A stretch of DNA of 64,000 nucleotides from positions 1 to 64,000 of the forward strand of contig NZ_ANNV01000040.1 in the NCBI RefSeq assembly GCF_000346755.1. Reading direction: 5' to 3'. Every line of letters starts with the position of its first letter. Position 1 is the first letter of the stretch. This DNA is from Pseudomonas sp. CBZ-4. Its GTDB lineage: Bacteria; Pseudomonadota; Gammaproteobacteria; Pseudomonadales; Pseudomonadaceae. Below are positions 1 to 8,232 of the stretch, piece after piece. Under the pieces are notes generated by a model that was given only the letters and a program-made list of their open reading frames with translations, did no database searches and was not told the origin of the DNA. The position numbers and the translations under genes are program-made.

Positions 1-34
1 GTGAACAGCAGTTCACCCGGTTCACCTGTTCACT
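1..34. repeat. GTTCAC-type short iterons at window edge
   Basis: Four copies of GTTCAC/GTGAAC lie within 34 bases: GTGAACAG at 1-8 in inverse orientation, then GTTCACC at 11, GTTCACC at 20 and GTTCACT at 28, so the spacing is 9 and 8 bases. The core resembles the GGTGAACAG type I iterons bound by the P4 alpha primase-helicase (recalled knowledge). The array may continue left of the window, so its extent and owner are unknown. Confidence 0.5.
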
Positions 35-197
35 AAGCTGGGCACCTTTCTGCTGACACGATCACGCGGGTTTCCTACCCCGTACCTTCAAGAGTGCTCC
101 AGGGTCCCCACAACCGAACCAAAGCTAAGAGCATGACCCACATCGCTTCGCTGGAGGAGCAATACTAATGGGGCTAGGGGGATACCCTAATAAAACC

Positions 198-321
198 GTG
201 TTACGGGTGTTACGCGTGTTACATGGTTTGATAAGTGTCTGACTTTTAAAGGGTTTTTGTGGTGTTACACAGCTGTGGCTGATTTGCCGATATGCGTGTT
301 ACATGGCAAAAAGGTGTTACA
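198..321 (+). repeat. GTGTTAC iteron array, left copy
   Basis: Six GTGTTAC(A/G) sites start at 198, 207, 216, 262, 296 and 314. The first three are a tandem with 9-bp period. The steps (9, 9, 46, 34, 18) match those of the inverted array at 13894-14016 (9, 9, 45, 34, 18), and the first 26 bp (197-222) are identical to the reverse complement of 13992-14017. Such an array suggests a replication or control region bound by an element-encoded protein. The DUF927 primase-helicase of this element is the obvious candidate, but this is inference. Confidence 0.75.
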
Positions 322-441
322 TCAATGAACGCCTTGGGAGGAGCTGTTTGTGATGATTACGGCGTGTGTCATCGAACTAGGGGCTTTCACTTAGAAGGGC
401 CGCTACCGGCCAGAAGCGGACGCTCATGACCGACCGCTTCC

Positions 442-627
442 GGCCGATTCTGTTGAAAAAGTCGGCTTCGGTTTCCACGGCAGAAAAGTACGCGTCGGAG
501 ATTGAAATCCGTGTTTTACGCAAAAGGTGCAGGGCTCAGATTTGACGTAGCAGCGTGCCAAAAGGGCGATTTTAGCGCTCAATGCATGGGTAACCAGGCC
601 GGGTCGACTTTTTCAACAGAATCGGCC
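442..627. mobile_element. MITE-like element or IS remnant with 23-bp inverted repeats
   Basis: A perfect 23-bp inverted repeat (GGCCGATTCTGTTGAAAAAG plus three bases) at 442-464 and 605-627 encloses about 140 bp with no credible gene; the only ORF runs through the right repeat and looks accidental. The TGTTGAAAAAG core is a familiar terminal sequence of Pseudomonas insertion sequences. No clear target duplication is visible at the ends. The stretch 380-441 just outside holds GC-rich short inverted repeats and nothing I can identify. Confidence 0.6.
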
Positions 628-694
628 ACAAGCAGCCTCTCGGAGGTATCTACGAAGCTTGAGGCGATTCAGATTTCAAGGCTTTAAAAGAAAA

Positions 695-1270
695 CTAGGG
701 GCGCCGCTCTTGCAATAACTGACGGGCGGAATCAGCCATCACCGGAAGAGCGCCGGCCAGCATCAAGAGATCTTTGAGCACTAGGCGTCCTGCACCAGAC
801 AGAAATGGAAAGCCATGTTCATCATCACCAAGATCCGGTACCCAGGCTTCAGGTGTGGTGAGCAGGAAGGTTAAGGTCACCAGCGGTGTACCGAAGGCCA
901 GCGCCCCACCAAGCAGACCGGCGCGTCGCGAGATCGGGTTGGAAAGCACCAGCAGACCGATCAGAATTTCTACTAAGCCCAGGCCGTTGGAAAAGATGTA
1001 TGTGTTATTTGCGGCCTGCCAAACGCGCTTTTCCGCATTCAATTCACCCTCGTGAGTCAGGTGTGCCTTGTAATCCTCGGGATGTTCATAAAAAAAAGAC
1101 ATAAACGGGCTATTGGCGACAAATGGGGTAATGCTATCGGCTTCGTAAGGCGCGAATTTGAGCGCCCCGATCCACAAGAAAACTACGGCGATCGCCAGTC
1201 TCATGAGGTGTGTGCCAAGGGTGTCGAGTTTGCTGATGAATTGCAGCCATGTAGTGAATGAAGCGAGCAT
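695..1270 (-). CDS. rclC: YkgB/RclC-family (DUF417) inner-membrane protein
   Basis: A 191-residue membrane protein with about four hydrophobic segments (near residues 24-38, 93-108, 120-138 and 163-178). It is very like my recollection of E. coli RclC (YkgB): both share the stretches WIGALKF/WIGLLKF, FVANSP, SFFYEHPEDYK, LTTPEAWVP and FPFLSGAGRLVLKD. In E. coli RclC belongs to the RclR-controlled rclABC operon that protects against reactive chlorine species; its biochemical role is unsettled. Here it follows the AhpD-like gene on the same strand (177-bp gap) and no rclA flavoprotein is present. The family call is firm; the function is inferred from the family and from the RclR-like regulator nearby. 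Confidence 0.85.
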   Translation of the reverse strand: MLASFTTWLQFISKLDTLGTHLMRLAIAVVFLWIGALKFAPYEADSITPFVANSPFMSFFYEHPEDYKAHLTHEGELNAEKRVWQAANNTYIFSNGLGLVEILIGLLVLSNPISRRAGLLGGALAFGTPLVTLTFLLTTPEAWVPDLGDDEHGFPFLSGAGRLVLKDLLMLAGALPVMADSARQLLQERRP

Positions 1271-1447
1271 CAGACTTATCCGAATATTTGGAATGTGAAA
1301 CCAGTCTGAGGCTTAGCCGCGAGACGCTTTTGTGCGTCATGCTCAAGTTATTGTTCGATCGTCTCAACAAGTGGCTGACGTCTGGATGTATCAGGTAAGC
1401 CCCGGCACGTTTAAGTGTGCGGGGCCGGTGGAGTTATGGCGAAAGAG

Positions 1448-1789
1448 CTATTTTTTCAAGGTGTCGTACGCCTCAAGAGCGCGCAGTGAATAAATATAAG
1501 CGGCGCCTGCGTTCAACGAGATCGCAGTGGCCAAGGTCGCAGCCACTTCCTCGCGGCTCGCACCAGCCTTAATGGCCGCATCAGTGTGAGCTGCAATACA
1601 GCCGTCGCAGCGTGTAGTGATGGCGACTGCAATGGAGATCAATTCGCGGGTCTTGGTGTCGAGCACATCGTTTTCGGCAGAGGCTTCTCCGAGGGCCATG
1701 TAGGCTTTGACCATTTTTGGATTACTTTTGCCCAGCGCGCCGAAAGCTTTCTGGATGGAGGGTAATAATTCGGACCAGTTAATGAACAT
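1448..1789 (-). CDS. Carboxymuconolactone decarboxylase / AhpD-like peroxidase-type protein
   Basis: 113 residues, typical of single-domain CMD/AhpD proteins. The redox signature C-x-x-C-x-x-x-H is seen in TRCDGCIAAHTDAA near residues 58-71, preceded by the ELISIAVA helix of the family. AhpD-type proteins use the two cysteines for peroxide or disulfide chemistry. The gene is divergent from the RclR-like regulator with about 110 bp between starts, so it is probably a direct target. It stands in for the missing rclA/rclB of the enterobacterial operon. The true substrate cannot be told from sequence. Confidence 0.85.
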   Translation of the reverse strand: MFINWSELLPSIQKAFGALGKSNPKMVKAYMALGEASAENDVLDTKTRELISIAVAITTRCDGCIAAHTDAAIKAGASREEVAATLATAISLNAGAAYIYSLRALEAYDTLKK

Positions 1790-1899
1790 TGCGGTAACTC
1801 CTGAGGGGGGTTGGGTGTAATGTTTAACCTTGTTTAGTGTATGCCCTAGTCCTATTTTGATTAGTTCGATACGCTCTGTTTTTTCTGCGATGCGCTCAA

Positions 1900-2811
1900 A
1901 TGAATTCGATCGACAAGCTCATCAGCCTCGCCAATGTTCGTGGCAGTCTGGATTTACGTTGCCAATTTCAGGGTGACTGGTCCCTGGAGCATGAGCAGGA
2001 AGCGCTGGGCAAAGCGCCATACCACGTGGTGCTGTCGGGTGAGTGTCGGGTGGAGCTTCCAAGCGGGCAGCGTCTTTCTATGCGCGCCGGCGACGTTCTG
2101 CTCCTGCCGGGTGGTGCGCCGCATGTGCTGCATAGTCCGGGCAAAACTGTTGCGCCAACATTGGTATCGGCAAAGCGTATCGACGCTGGCATATTGCCCA
2201 TACATCGCATTGGCGGCGTGAGTGCGGATCTGGACATGCTATGCGGCTGCTTTCACTTCAACCGAACTTCGTTGCTATTTGCTTCATTACCTGACTACCT
2301 GTTGATACCCAGCGGCACGCTCCCAGCGGATGGACCATTACAGTCTCTGGTCGATTTATTACGCGGGGAAGCAGACGGCGATCAGATCGGAGCAAAATTT
2401 TTGCTCGATGCTCTTTCTCAGGCGTTATTCACCCTGATCCTTCGCGCCCATCTATCTAGCCATGGCCAAGACATCGGCACGCTCGCCTTGCTCAGCGATA
2501 AACGTCTGGGCCCCGTATGGCAGGCGATGTTGGCTGATCCTGCGCACGAGTGGACCATCCAAAATCTAGCAGATATCGCGTGCATGTCCCGAGCATCTTT
2601 CATGCGGGCGTTCGTTCGTGTGGCTGGTGTGTCGCCATGGGTATTGCTTACGCAAGTCCGTATGGAATTGGCGTTCAGCCTGCTGAGTCATTCACATCTG
2701 GGATTAAAAGATATTGCCTTGCAGGTTGGTTACCAATCGCAGGCGGCGTTCAGCAAAAAATTTAAGGAGGTTTATGGGGCGCCTCCAGGGAGAATGCGCC
2801 GCAGAATTTAG
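1900..2811 (+). CDS. RclR-like AraC-family transcriptional activator
   Basis: 303 residues: an N-terminal cupin-type sensor (about 15-130) and a C-terminal pair of AraC helix-turn-helix motifs (about 205-300, with IACMSRASFMRAF and IALQVGYQSQAAFSKKFKEVYG). The architecture and many positions resemble my recollection of E. coli RclR, including LGPVWQAML/LGAVIQQML and MSRASF. Cys21 falls at the same residue number as the HOCl-sensing Cys21 of RclR, and Cys115 in LCGCF aligns with Cys89 of RclR. It is divergent from the AhpD-like gene and probably controls that gene and rclC in response to oxidants. Firm for AraC family, moderate for RclR orthology. Confidence 0.8.
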   Translation: MNSIDKLISLANVRGSLDLRCQFQGDWSLEHEQEALGKAPYHVVLSGECRVELPSGQRLSMRAGDVLLLPGGAPHVLHSPGKTVAPTLVSAKRIDAGILPIHRIGGVSADLDMLCGCFHFNRTSLLFASLPDYLLIPSGTLPADGPLQSLVDLLRGEADGDQIGAKFLLDALSQALFTLILRAHLSSHGQDIGTLALLSDKRLGPVWQAMLADPAHEWTIQNLADIACMSRASFMRAFVRVAGVSPWVLLTQVRMELAFSLLSHSHLGLKDIALQVGYQSQAAFSKKFKEVYGAPPGRMRRRI

Positions 2812-2875
2812 AGCTGTCACTTAGGTAGGGGTGACCAGAGATGGCCGTTTTCTGCCTGTTGTGATCGGCGGAGAG

Positions 2876-2941
2876 CGGCCAAAAGCAGTCATTCGGGCGC
2901 GTCTAAATTCGGGCGCGTCTAGGGAGTAAGGGGCGATTCAA
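2876..2941 (+). repeat. Left copy of long imperfect inverted repeat flanking the YobI-like gene
   Basis: Two perfect 13-bp blocks, CGGCCAAAAGCAG (2876-2888) and AGGGGCGATTCAA (2929-2941), recur in inverted orientation at 6894-6906 and 6845-6857 with similar sequence between them. The left copy also holds a 15-bp direct duplication, ATTCGGGCGCGTCTA, at 2891-2905 and 2907-2921. The pair brackets 3025-6714 and looks like transposon or IS ends, or a duplicated junction sequence. Confidence 0.6.
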
Positions 2942-3024
2942 AGGCACCCATGCGAGGCTCACCGCTGGGTCGAAGGTGACAGCACTAGTCATCCTCGTAC
3001 AGACGTAATTCAGATAGGCAAGCC

Positions 3025-6000
3025 TCACTTACGCTTTCTATGTACCTCAATCATTCCCTTGCTATCGTCGTAGCTACTTACCGTATTTTCACGCTTAAGA
3101 CGTCCCAATAGCTCTCGATCAGCAGGCGTATCCGGCACTTTTAGTCTACCGCGGCCCACTTCAGTCAGCTCAGGGTAATCACCGTCAAGCGCTTGCAGGA
3201 TGGTGAAGAGCTGGTCACGACTGATCACCTCCAGGTGTGGTTTAAGCAGTAGTAAGATGTGCTGCGCTGAAACTTTCCCTTGCGCCATTTTCTGTACAAC
3301 GTCAGGCGAGAGCTTATGCTCGAATGCGATAGCGAATCGCGCTAGTTCGTTTAGCCCAAGGTTAGTGGCCACTTCCACATACTGGAGAGCTTGCTCGACA
3401 ATTACATTTTTGATCGTCGAATAAATATCATCACTCCCCAGTAACATCGCCAAGTCTCGCCCTATCAAAGCCGGGGTCATGTAGCTCGAAAACTCCTGCG
3501 ACTCTCGGATAAATTCTTTGCGCGTCGGCCAATCGGTGGATGCAAGGTGCTCATATGATTCTGCGTCATCCGCAATGACGTTGTATTTGAGCAACTGAGC
3601 GAAGAGCTCGCCAACTTCCACCGCAATTTTACCAGCAGCGAGATATTTGCTAAGGCTCAAGCTCGCGACCAGCTCCGCACGCAACACCGCTGACGGAAGC
3701 TGGTCCGTTGCTGCCAGGATCGACATCGCCAACGCAGTCTTCGATCCCTCGTCGGCAGTGTCGATGTCGGTGATCTCAGCCGCGGCCGTCAGCACTTTTG
3801 TTAGATGCGCATCAATCGCCCCGATAGCCACGACGTAACCCTTAACGTTGTTGAATGTTGCGGGGATACGCTTATTTTCAGCTAGCGCTGGCCACGCCCC
3901 CTCAGACACATCTGTAAGGTCTGAAACATCACACTCCATAGCAGCACGCTCGACCACATCTCCGAGACGAGACGCATCTATCGAGAGCACATCTTCGATC
4001 ACGGCAAGGAAGTGCTCTTTCGCATCTATCGTCGCGGATGTGCCTTCGACAGCCTCCAAGTACTTGCTCAAATGCCTGAGCACGTAGTCATACACCGTTT
4101 GGTCCCGATCCTGAATGACGTCGAGCGCCACGGTTTTCGCACTGTCGATAGCTATCAAGAGGTTCTGGTAAGTGATCTCATACAAATTGCGTGATACGAA
4201 CGACGTACGGACATGACGGCCAAGCAGCTCAAGGCGAGGAACGGTAATACCTGCATCTCCGTAGAGCACGCCGATACGTTCAGCCTGGGCCGGCGAGGTC
4301 GCATCCGAAGTTAGCGCCGAAAATTCAGCGTGGCGCTCCGACAGGTATGACGACACCGCAGAATCAATCCGCTGCTTGGGAGGCGGCAAATTTGCGAGCG
4401 CTACATTCACAAACGCTAGACGCAAAGAGTCGTCTAGATCCGCCTGAGTCACTAGGTAGGTAAGCACTCGCGTGGACGCGATCGTGAAACGTTCGATAAG
4501 CCGATGGCGCTCTTCCCCTGCGCTGAGGTAGGCCTGCAGAAAACTGACCTGGCGCTCCCCGAGACCAACTAGAGAGCGGATCATGATGTCGGCTGCTTTG
4601 ACATCTGAGGCTAGAAGACGATCTAAGATTGCGATGTTGTAAAGCGCAGGCTCCTGCAGCGCGTTCTTGCCTCGTTCGCGGACGATGGCGTCCACGTCCT
4701 CTGGGGTAAGCAAGAAGTGCTGATCCATCAGATCTCGCTCGACATGATGAATAATGAAATTCGTGGCAGCGGTGCCAACGCGATCCCCGTGGAAGGTTGA
4801 CGTGTAGAGCGTGAAGTTGCGGTTGATATATCCGGCACGGACGATCTGGTACGCCAGGCCCGACGTTAGGATGCTTTTCGCAATTGCCTCGAAGGACTGC
4901 ATGCCCTCCTCATATTGGACGAGAAATTCTGGCCGCTTGACGAGATCACCAAGATCAGCGCTTCGCAGGAATTTGATGTCATCCATCTTCTCATCGATTT
5001 GCTCGGTGAGAGCTTCAAGATCCGCTTCGTTCCAGCTCTTGGCGTCCAGCGGATCCCTAAGCGCAGCCACAAGATTGTCGCGGGTGAACGTCAGCGTATG
5101 ACCGTGGTAGTTGTCGTAATATTTAAGCGGCGAATATTCGTCTGGAGAGACGAAGCTTGTCCAAAACTGCGCTTTCTTAAAGTCGTTCGGAGACTTCGCA
5201 ACACCTTCAATCGAATACGTTGCATTTTGGGTCCGAAAACCAGCAGCTTCAGCAGTTAGCTGCACGTACTCAAGCAGCCGCTCTCCCAACTGAGCACTAC
5301 GAGTAACAGCTCCGTTGATCCGCGTGACCTGCTGACGGAGCAAGCGAACATCGCCCTCGATTCGCTTGATGTTCTCAGTCACCAGTTCACGGCTTAGCTT
5401 GTAGAGCACGTCCATGTTGCTATGCCCGAGCCGGATGGTCTCGAAGTCAGCTAAGTGCGTACTCTTATAGAGCATCATCGCAAACAGGTCAGTCTCATTT
5501 AGTTTGAGGTCCTCGCCGTCGCCGGCGAAGATCCGGTCGCGAAAGACGATGAACTCGTTACGGACGTTCTTGAGCAGGCGCATATCCGGCACGTACTGCG
5601 TCGCTAAATCGAGTAGCTCCGCAGCTACCTGATGCTTGATCTGGCCGAGTAGCTGTAGCGCCAAGTTACGAGCGCTTCTGTGCGTAATGAAAGGGACTAC
5701 CGGGATGACCAGATCGAAGAATTTCGTGCGATTAGCGCGCATAGCTTCGATCTGTGCCGGATCTTCCGTAGCGAGCACCTCTGTATTGCGTTTACGGCCT
5801 TCTATCTCCAGACCAATACGATCGAAGATGCTGTCTTTGATGGCATAAATAAATCGAATCGGTTTCTTGATCTGAGGCGAGGCGTTGAGCAGGGTGTTGA
5901 GCGCTCGAAGCGTCTCGAAAATATGAGAGTCGTTGAACCGATCGATATCCTCGAAGAGCACAACATCGCGATCTGAGACCTCAAAGAAATAGACGATCTC

Positions 6001-6714
6001 ATCGAGATATTGGTCAAAATACGAAACGGAGCTTTCGTTGAGCGTGACGGTTGCAGATCCCGCGGAGAGCTGCTGGATATGCAATTTTCCATAGAATGAC
6101 CAGCTTACTAGGAGGGCGGTCAGCGCACTGGCACACCAAACGACAGGATGAGCCCACACCCCGATATCCGCATACGGCGCGAATACAGAGGCAATCTTTG
6201 CCGTCCACTCCGTCAGTAGGAAAACTACAACAATGACGAACCCCAACAATATCGACGTTCCTATCGCCCGCCACCATCTAAAACGCTCGATACGTCGAAA
6301 GCGAGAACCAGGGGTTCTGCTCGGATATTCTCGATAGAGCAGCTGTTTAACAATTTCCTGTTGAATGCGGTTGGTCGGCGTGGTGGCCTGAACAGGCACT
6401 GAATCATCAAGCTGAGAAACTTCGATAGGTGCAAGCGTCGAGAGCGATAACTCTACGATGCGATGATCCAGCCGCCGAGCGACTTCCTGCATGATGCTGC
6501 TCTTACCGACCCCGTAGTTGCCGGACAAAGCTATGTTACGAACTTGATCCTTCGCGAGCGCAGCTTCGATAGCGGCGACATAGCCACCATGCTCTTCTGC
6601 CAAATACTCAGGGGTAAGCGGGACCAGCTCCCACGTGTCCCTGGTAGGCTTTTGTTCAGAACGGAAGATGCCCTGAACACAACTACGCATGCTGCGCAAA
6701 AAATGACAGAGCAC
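3025..6714 (-). CDS. YobI-like membrane P-loop NTPase (putative defence or signalling cargo)
   Basis: 1229 residues. The N-terminus carries the family pattern LTPEYLAEEHGGYVAAIE (33-50) and a Walker A GNYGVGKSS (65-73). Two transmembrane segments lie near 151-168 and 188-206, so the ATPase is membrane-anchored. A Walker B-like DVVLFEDIDRF follows at 250-260. The rest is a long, mostly helical C-terminal region without a motif I know. This matches the YobI-like P-loop NTPase family related to KAP/STAND ATPases, for which a role in phage defence has been suggested but not, to my knowledge, shown. The gene is monocistronic and bracketed by inverted repeats. ATG at 6690 (residue 9) is an alternative start. 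Confidence 0.8.
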   Translation of the reverse strand: MLCHFLRSMRSCVQGIFRSEQKPTRDTWELVPLTPEYLAEEHGGYVAAIEAALAKDQVRNIALSGNYGVGKSSIMQEVARRLDHRIVELSLSTLAPIEVSQLDDSVPVQATTPTNRIQQEIVKQLLYREYPSRTPGSRFRRIERFRWWRAIGTSILLGFVIVVVFLLTEWTAKIASVFAPYADIGVWAHPVVWCASALTALLVSWSFYGKLHIQQLSAGSATVTLNESSVSYFDQYLDEIVYFFEVSDRDVVLFEDIDRFNDSHIFETLRALNTLLNASPQIKKPIRFIYAIKDSIFDRIGLEIEGRKRNTEVLATEDPAQIEAMRANRTKFFDLVIPVVPFITHRSARNLALQLLGQIKHQVAAELLDLATQYVPDMRLLKNVRNEFIVFRDRIFAGDGEDLKLNETDLFAMMLYKSTHLADFETIRLGHSNMDVLYKLSRELVTENIKRIEGDVRLLRQQVTRINGAVTRSAQLGERLLEYVQLTAEAAGFRTQNATYSIEGVAKSPNDFKKAQFWTSFVSPDEYSPLKYYDNYHGHTLTFTRDNLVAALRDPLDAKSWNEADLEALTEQIDEKMDDIKFLRSADLGDLVKRPEFLVQYEEGMQSFEAIAKSILTSGLAYQIVRAGYINRNFTLYTSTFHGDRVGTAATNFIIHHVERDLMDQHFLLTPEDVDAIVRERGKNALQEPALYNIAILDRLLASDVKAADIMIRSLVGLGERQVSFLQAYLSAGEERHRLIERFTIASTRVLTYLVTQADLDDSLRLAFVNVALANLPPPKQRIDSAVSSYLSERHAEFSALTSDATSPAQAERIGVLYGDAGITVPRLELLGRHVRTSFVSRNLYEITYQNLLIAIDSAKTVALDVIQDRDQTVYDYVLRHLSKYLEAVEGTSATIDAKEHFLAVIEDVLSIDASRLGDVVERAAMECDVSDLTDVSEGAWPALAENKRIPATFNNVKGYVVAIGAIDAHLTKVLTAAAEITDIDTADEGSKTALAMSILAATDQLPSAVLRAELVASLSLSKYLAAGKIAVEVGELFAQLLKYNVIADDAESYEHLASTDWPTRKEFIRESQEFSSYMTPALIGRDLAMLLGSDDIYSTIKNVIVEQALQYVEVATNLGLNELARFAIAFEHKLSPDVVQKMAQGKVSAQHILLLLKPHLEVISRDQLFTILQALDGDYPELTEVGRGRLKVPDTPADRELLGRLKRENTVSSYDDSKGMIEVHRKRK

Positions 6715-6844
6715 ATGTCCTCCTGACGAAATATCCTAATTTGTGGCAGTACCACATCAAGATCGAGCAGCTAAGTACGCAGACAGTACACGTGCCTACA
6801 CAACCGTCGACCTCGCTAATATACCCCACCTGTGAGGCGCGTAC

Positions 6845-6906
6845 TTGAATCGCCCCTGATTTCGTAGACACCGCCATGCATTTGCTCGAAGGGCTGCTTT
6901 TGGCCG
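6845..6906 (-). repeat. Right copy of long imperfect inverted repeat flanking the YobI-like gene
   Basis: Reverse-complement partner of 2876-2941: AGGGGCGATTCAA reads from 6857 to 6845 and CGGCCAAAAGCAG from 6906 to 6894 on the minus strand, 37 bp apart here against 41 bp on the left. The region 6715-7024 around it contains no gene I can support. Confidence 0.6.
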
Positions 6907-7024
6907 AACACGGTCCTAAGCCCACAGCCGCCAAAAATCAGAAGCCAGAAAAATCTGGAGGCTTGTTTCGTAATGTGAGGATCTAGCGAAGCGAAAGCTG
7001 CTTAAGCTTCCGCCACTTTATCAG

Positions 7025-7228
7025 TCACCTTTTTTTGAGTTGGAGGTCAATGAAGGCAAGCTCTGCCTTGATTGCATCAATCGTGAGCGTCTCGACTCGA
7101 GTGCTTTTATTTGCTTTTACATTGAGCTTCTTCATGCCAGCCATGCCGACAATTATCCCGTTCAAATGCAGCTTTCGGGCCTTTAGGTAATCAGGCATCT
7201 GAGCACTGTTCTGTGGTGGTTTATTCAT
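7025..7228 (-). CDS. Small basic hypothetical protein of the integrative element
   Basis: 67 residues, lysine-rich (NVKANKSTRVETLTIDAIKAELAFIDLQLKKR at the end, shown in part). No membrane segment or known motif. It lies 63 bp downstream of the coiled-coil gene on the same strand, with a hairpin (about 7249-7280) between them, so it is either the last gene of the element operon or separately expressed. I do not recognise it. The C-terminal helix could pack against the coiled-coil partner, which is a guess. Confidence 0.55.
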   Translation of the reverse strand: MNKPPQNSAQMPDYLKARKLHLNGIIVGMAGMKKLNVKANKSTRVETLTIDAIKAELAFIDLQLKKR

Positions 7229-7291
7229 GATTAAACCGATGGTTGGGCCGAAGCAGCCGACCCTTGCCGGTTGCTTCGGGGAAGGTTTGGG

Positions 7292-8134
7292 TTAGGCTGC
7301 CAATAGGTCAATCAGGCTGTGTTGGCGCGAGCGATCTGCGAGTTCGTGCCAGGTCCAGCTTCCAAAGCGCTCGCCTTGTTCAGGTATATCCAGCTTCATT
7401 AATGCAACCGGGTCTCGATTGATCAGGTCGCGTGCGGCCCACAACTTACCGCCTGTTTCCAGCAGCGCTTTCGCGGCCTCATTCCACTTTTCTTCTAATA
7501 CTGTGTTTGCCAGATGTGCTGCTTCTTTTTCAATCTTGGCATGTTCTTTTTGTGCCTCCATGATGTGCTGATCAATCGTCACCATCTCCTGCTCCAGGGC
7601 GGTGATGAGCAGTTGTTGGCGGCGGTGATGCTCAACCGCAGTCGTGAGGTTCTTTGCAGCCTTTTGGGCTTCCGCATTAGCGGCTTTCTCACCTTCCACA
7701 TCGCCCCAGGCCACGGCCTGCGCATAAGCGGTGGCAGCGTCCGTTTCAGCTTGTCTAGCCTTTGCCATGTCTTCCTGGTCGCACTGGCGGACCTGCTGCA
7801 ACCGTGTCTCAATGCTGGTGCGCTTTTCGTTGAGTTCCATCTCGTCGGCTTTCCAGTTCGCCATCGCGCTAAGGTAGCCCGCAGCTAAGCTCTCACGGTT
7901 CGCCAGGGCCTCCAGACGATCAATCTTTTGATTTAGAGTGTGGATCTCGAGATTTCGCGAGTCGATGCGTCTTTTGTGATCGTTGATTTCATCCTGCACG
8001 GCTCGTTGACGGCCCTGTTGAATAACCTCTGGAGTTTCCAGTGCCGCTTCAAAGGGCGCCAGGTCGCGCTGAATGCTCTCCACTTCGAGGGTCAGTTGGT
8101 CGCGGCGGTCTTTCAGTTCTTGGATAGTGTTCAT
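7292..8134 (-). CDS. Coiled-coil hypothetical protein of the integrative element
   Basis: 280 residues. Residues 1-75 and 90-215 are rich in heptad-like Leu/Glu/Arg/Gln/Ala patterns (IQELKDRRDQLTLEVESI at the start), indicating a long coiled coil. A compact C-terminal part (about 215-280, with the short stretch FGSWTWHELADRS) may be globular. No nuclease, ATPase or DNA-binding motif is visible. It lies about 100 bp after the primase-helicase gene in the same direction, as accessory genes of P4-like elements often do. Function unknown; a structural or packaging-interference role is only conceivable. Confidence 0.7.
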   Translation of the reverse strand: MNTIQELKDRRDQLTLEVESIQRDLAPFEAALETPEVIQQGRQRAVQDEINDHKRRIDSRNLEIHTLNQKIDRLEALANRESLAAGYLSAMANWKADEMELNEKRTSIETRLQQVRQCDQEDMAKARQAETDAATAYAQAVAWGDVEGEKAANAEAQKAAKNLTTAVEHHRRQQLLITALEQEMVTIDQHIMEAQKEHAKIEKEAAHLANTVLEEKWNEAAKALLETGGKLWAARDLINRDPVALMKLDIPEQGERFGSWTWHELADRSRQHSLIDLLAA

Positions 8135-8232
8135 CTGTATTGTCTCTGGGTACTGCGGTTGATAGGGATGGTTGTCGAACGGCTGGCGAGGCCGGAAATG
8201 AGCCGGCGCTTCCTCGATCAGCAGGCTCGCCG

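Noticed and set aside
198..321. CRISPR-like interpretation of the GTGTTAC repeats
   Set aside because: Repeats are only 8-9 bp and irregularly spaced; no spacers of constant length and no cas genes.
502..687. 61-codon ORF within and beyond the MITE-like element
   Set aside because: No ribosome site or family similarity; it reads through one inverted terminal repeat and looks accidental.
1394..1427. Hairpin between the AhpD-like gene and rclC as a terminator
   Set aside because: The stem has mismatches and no T run on the minus strand; co-transcription of both genes is at least as likely.
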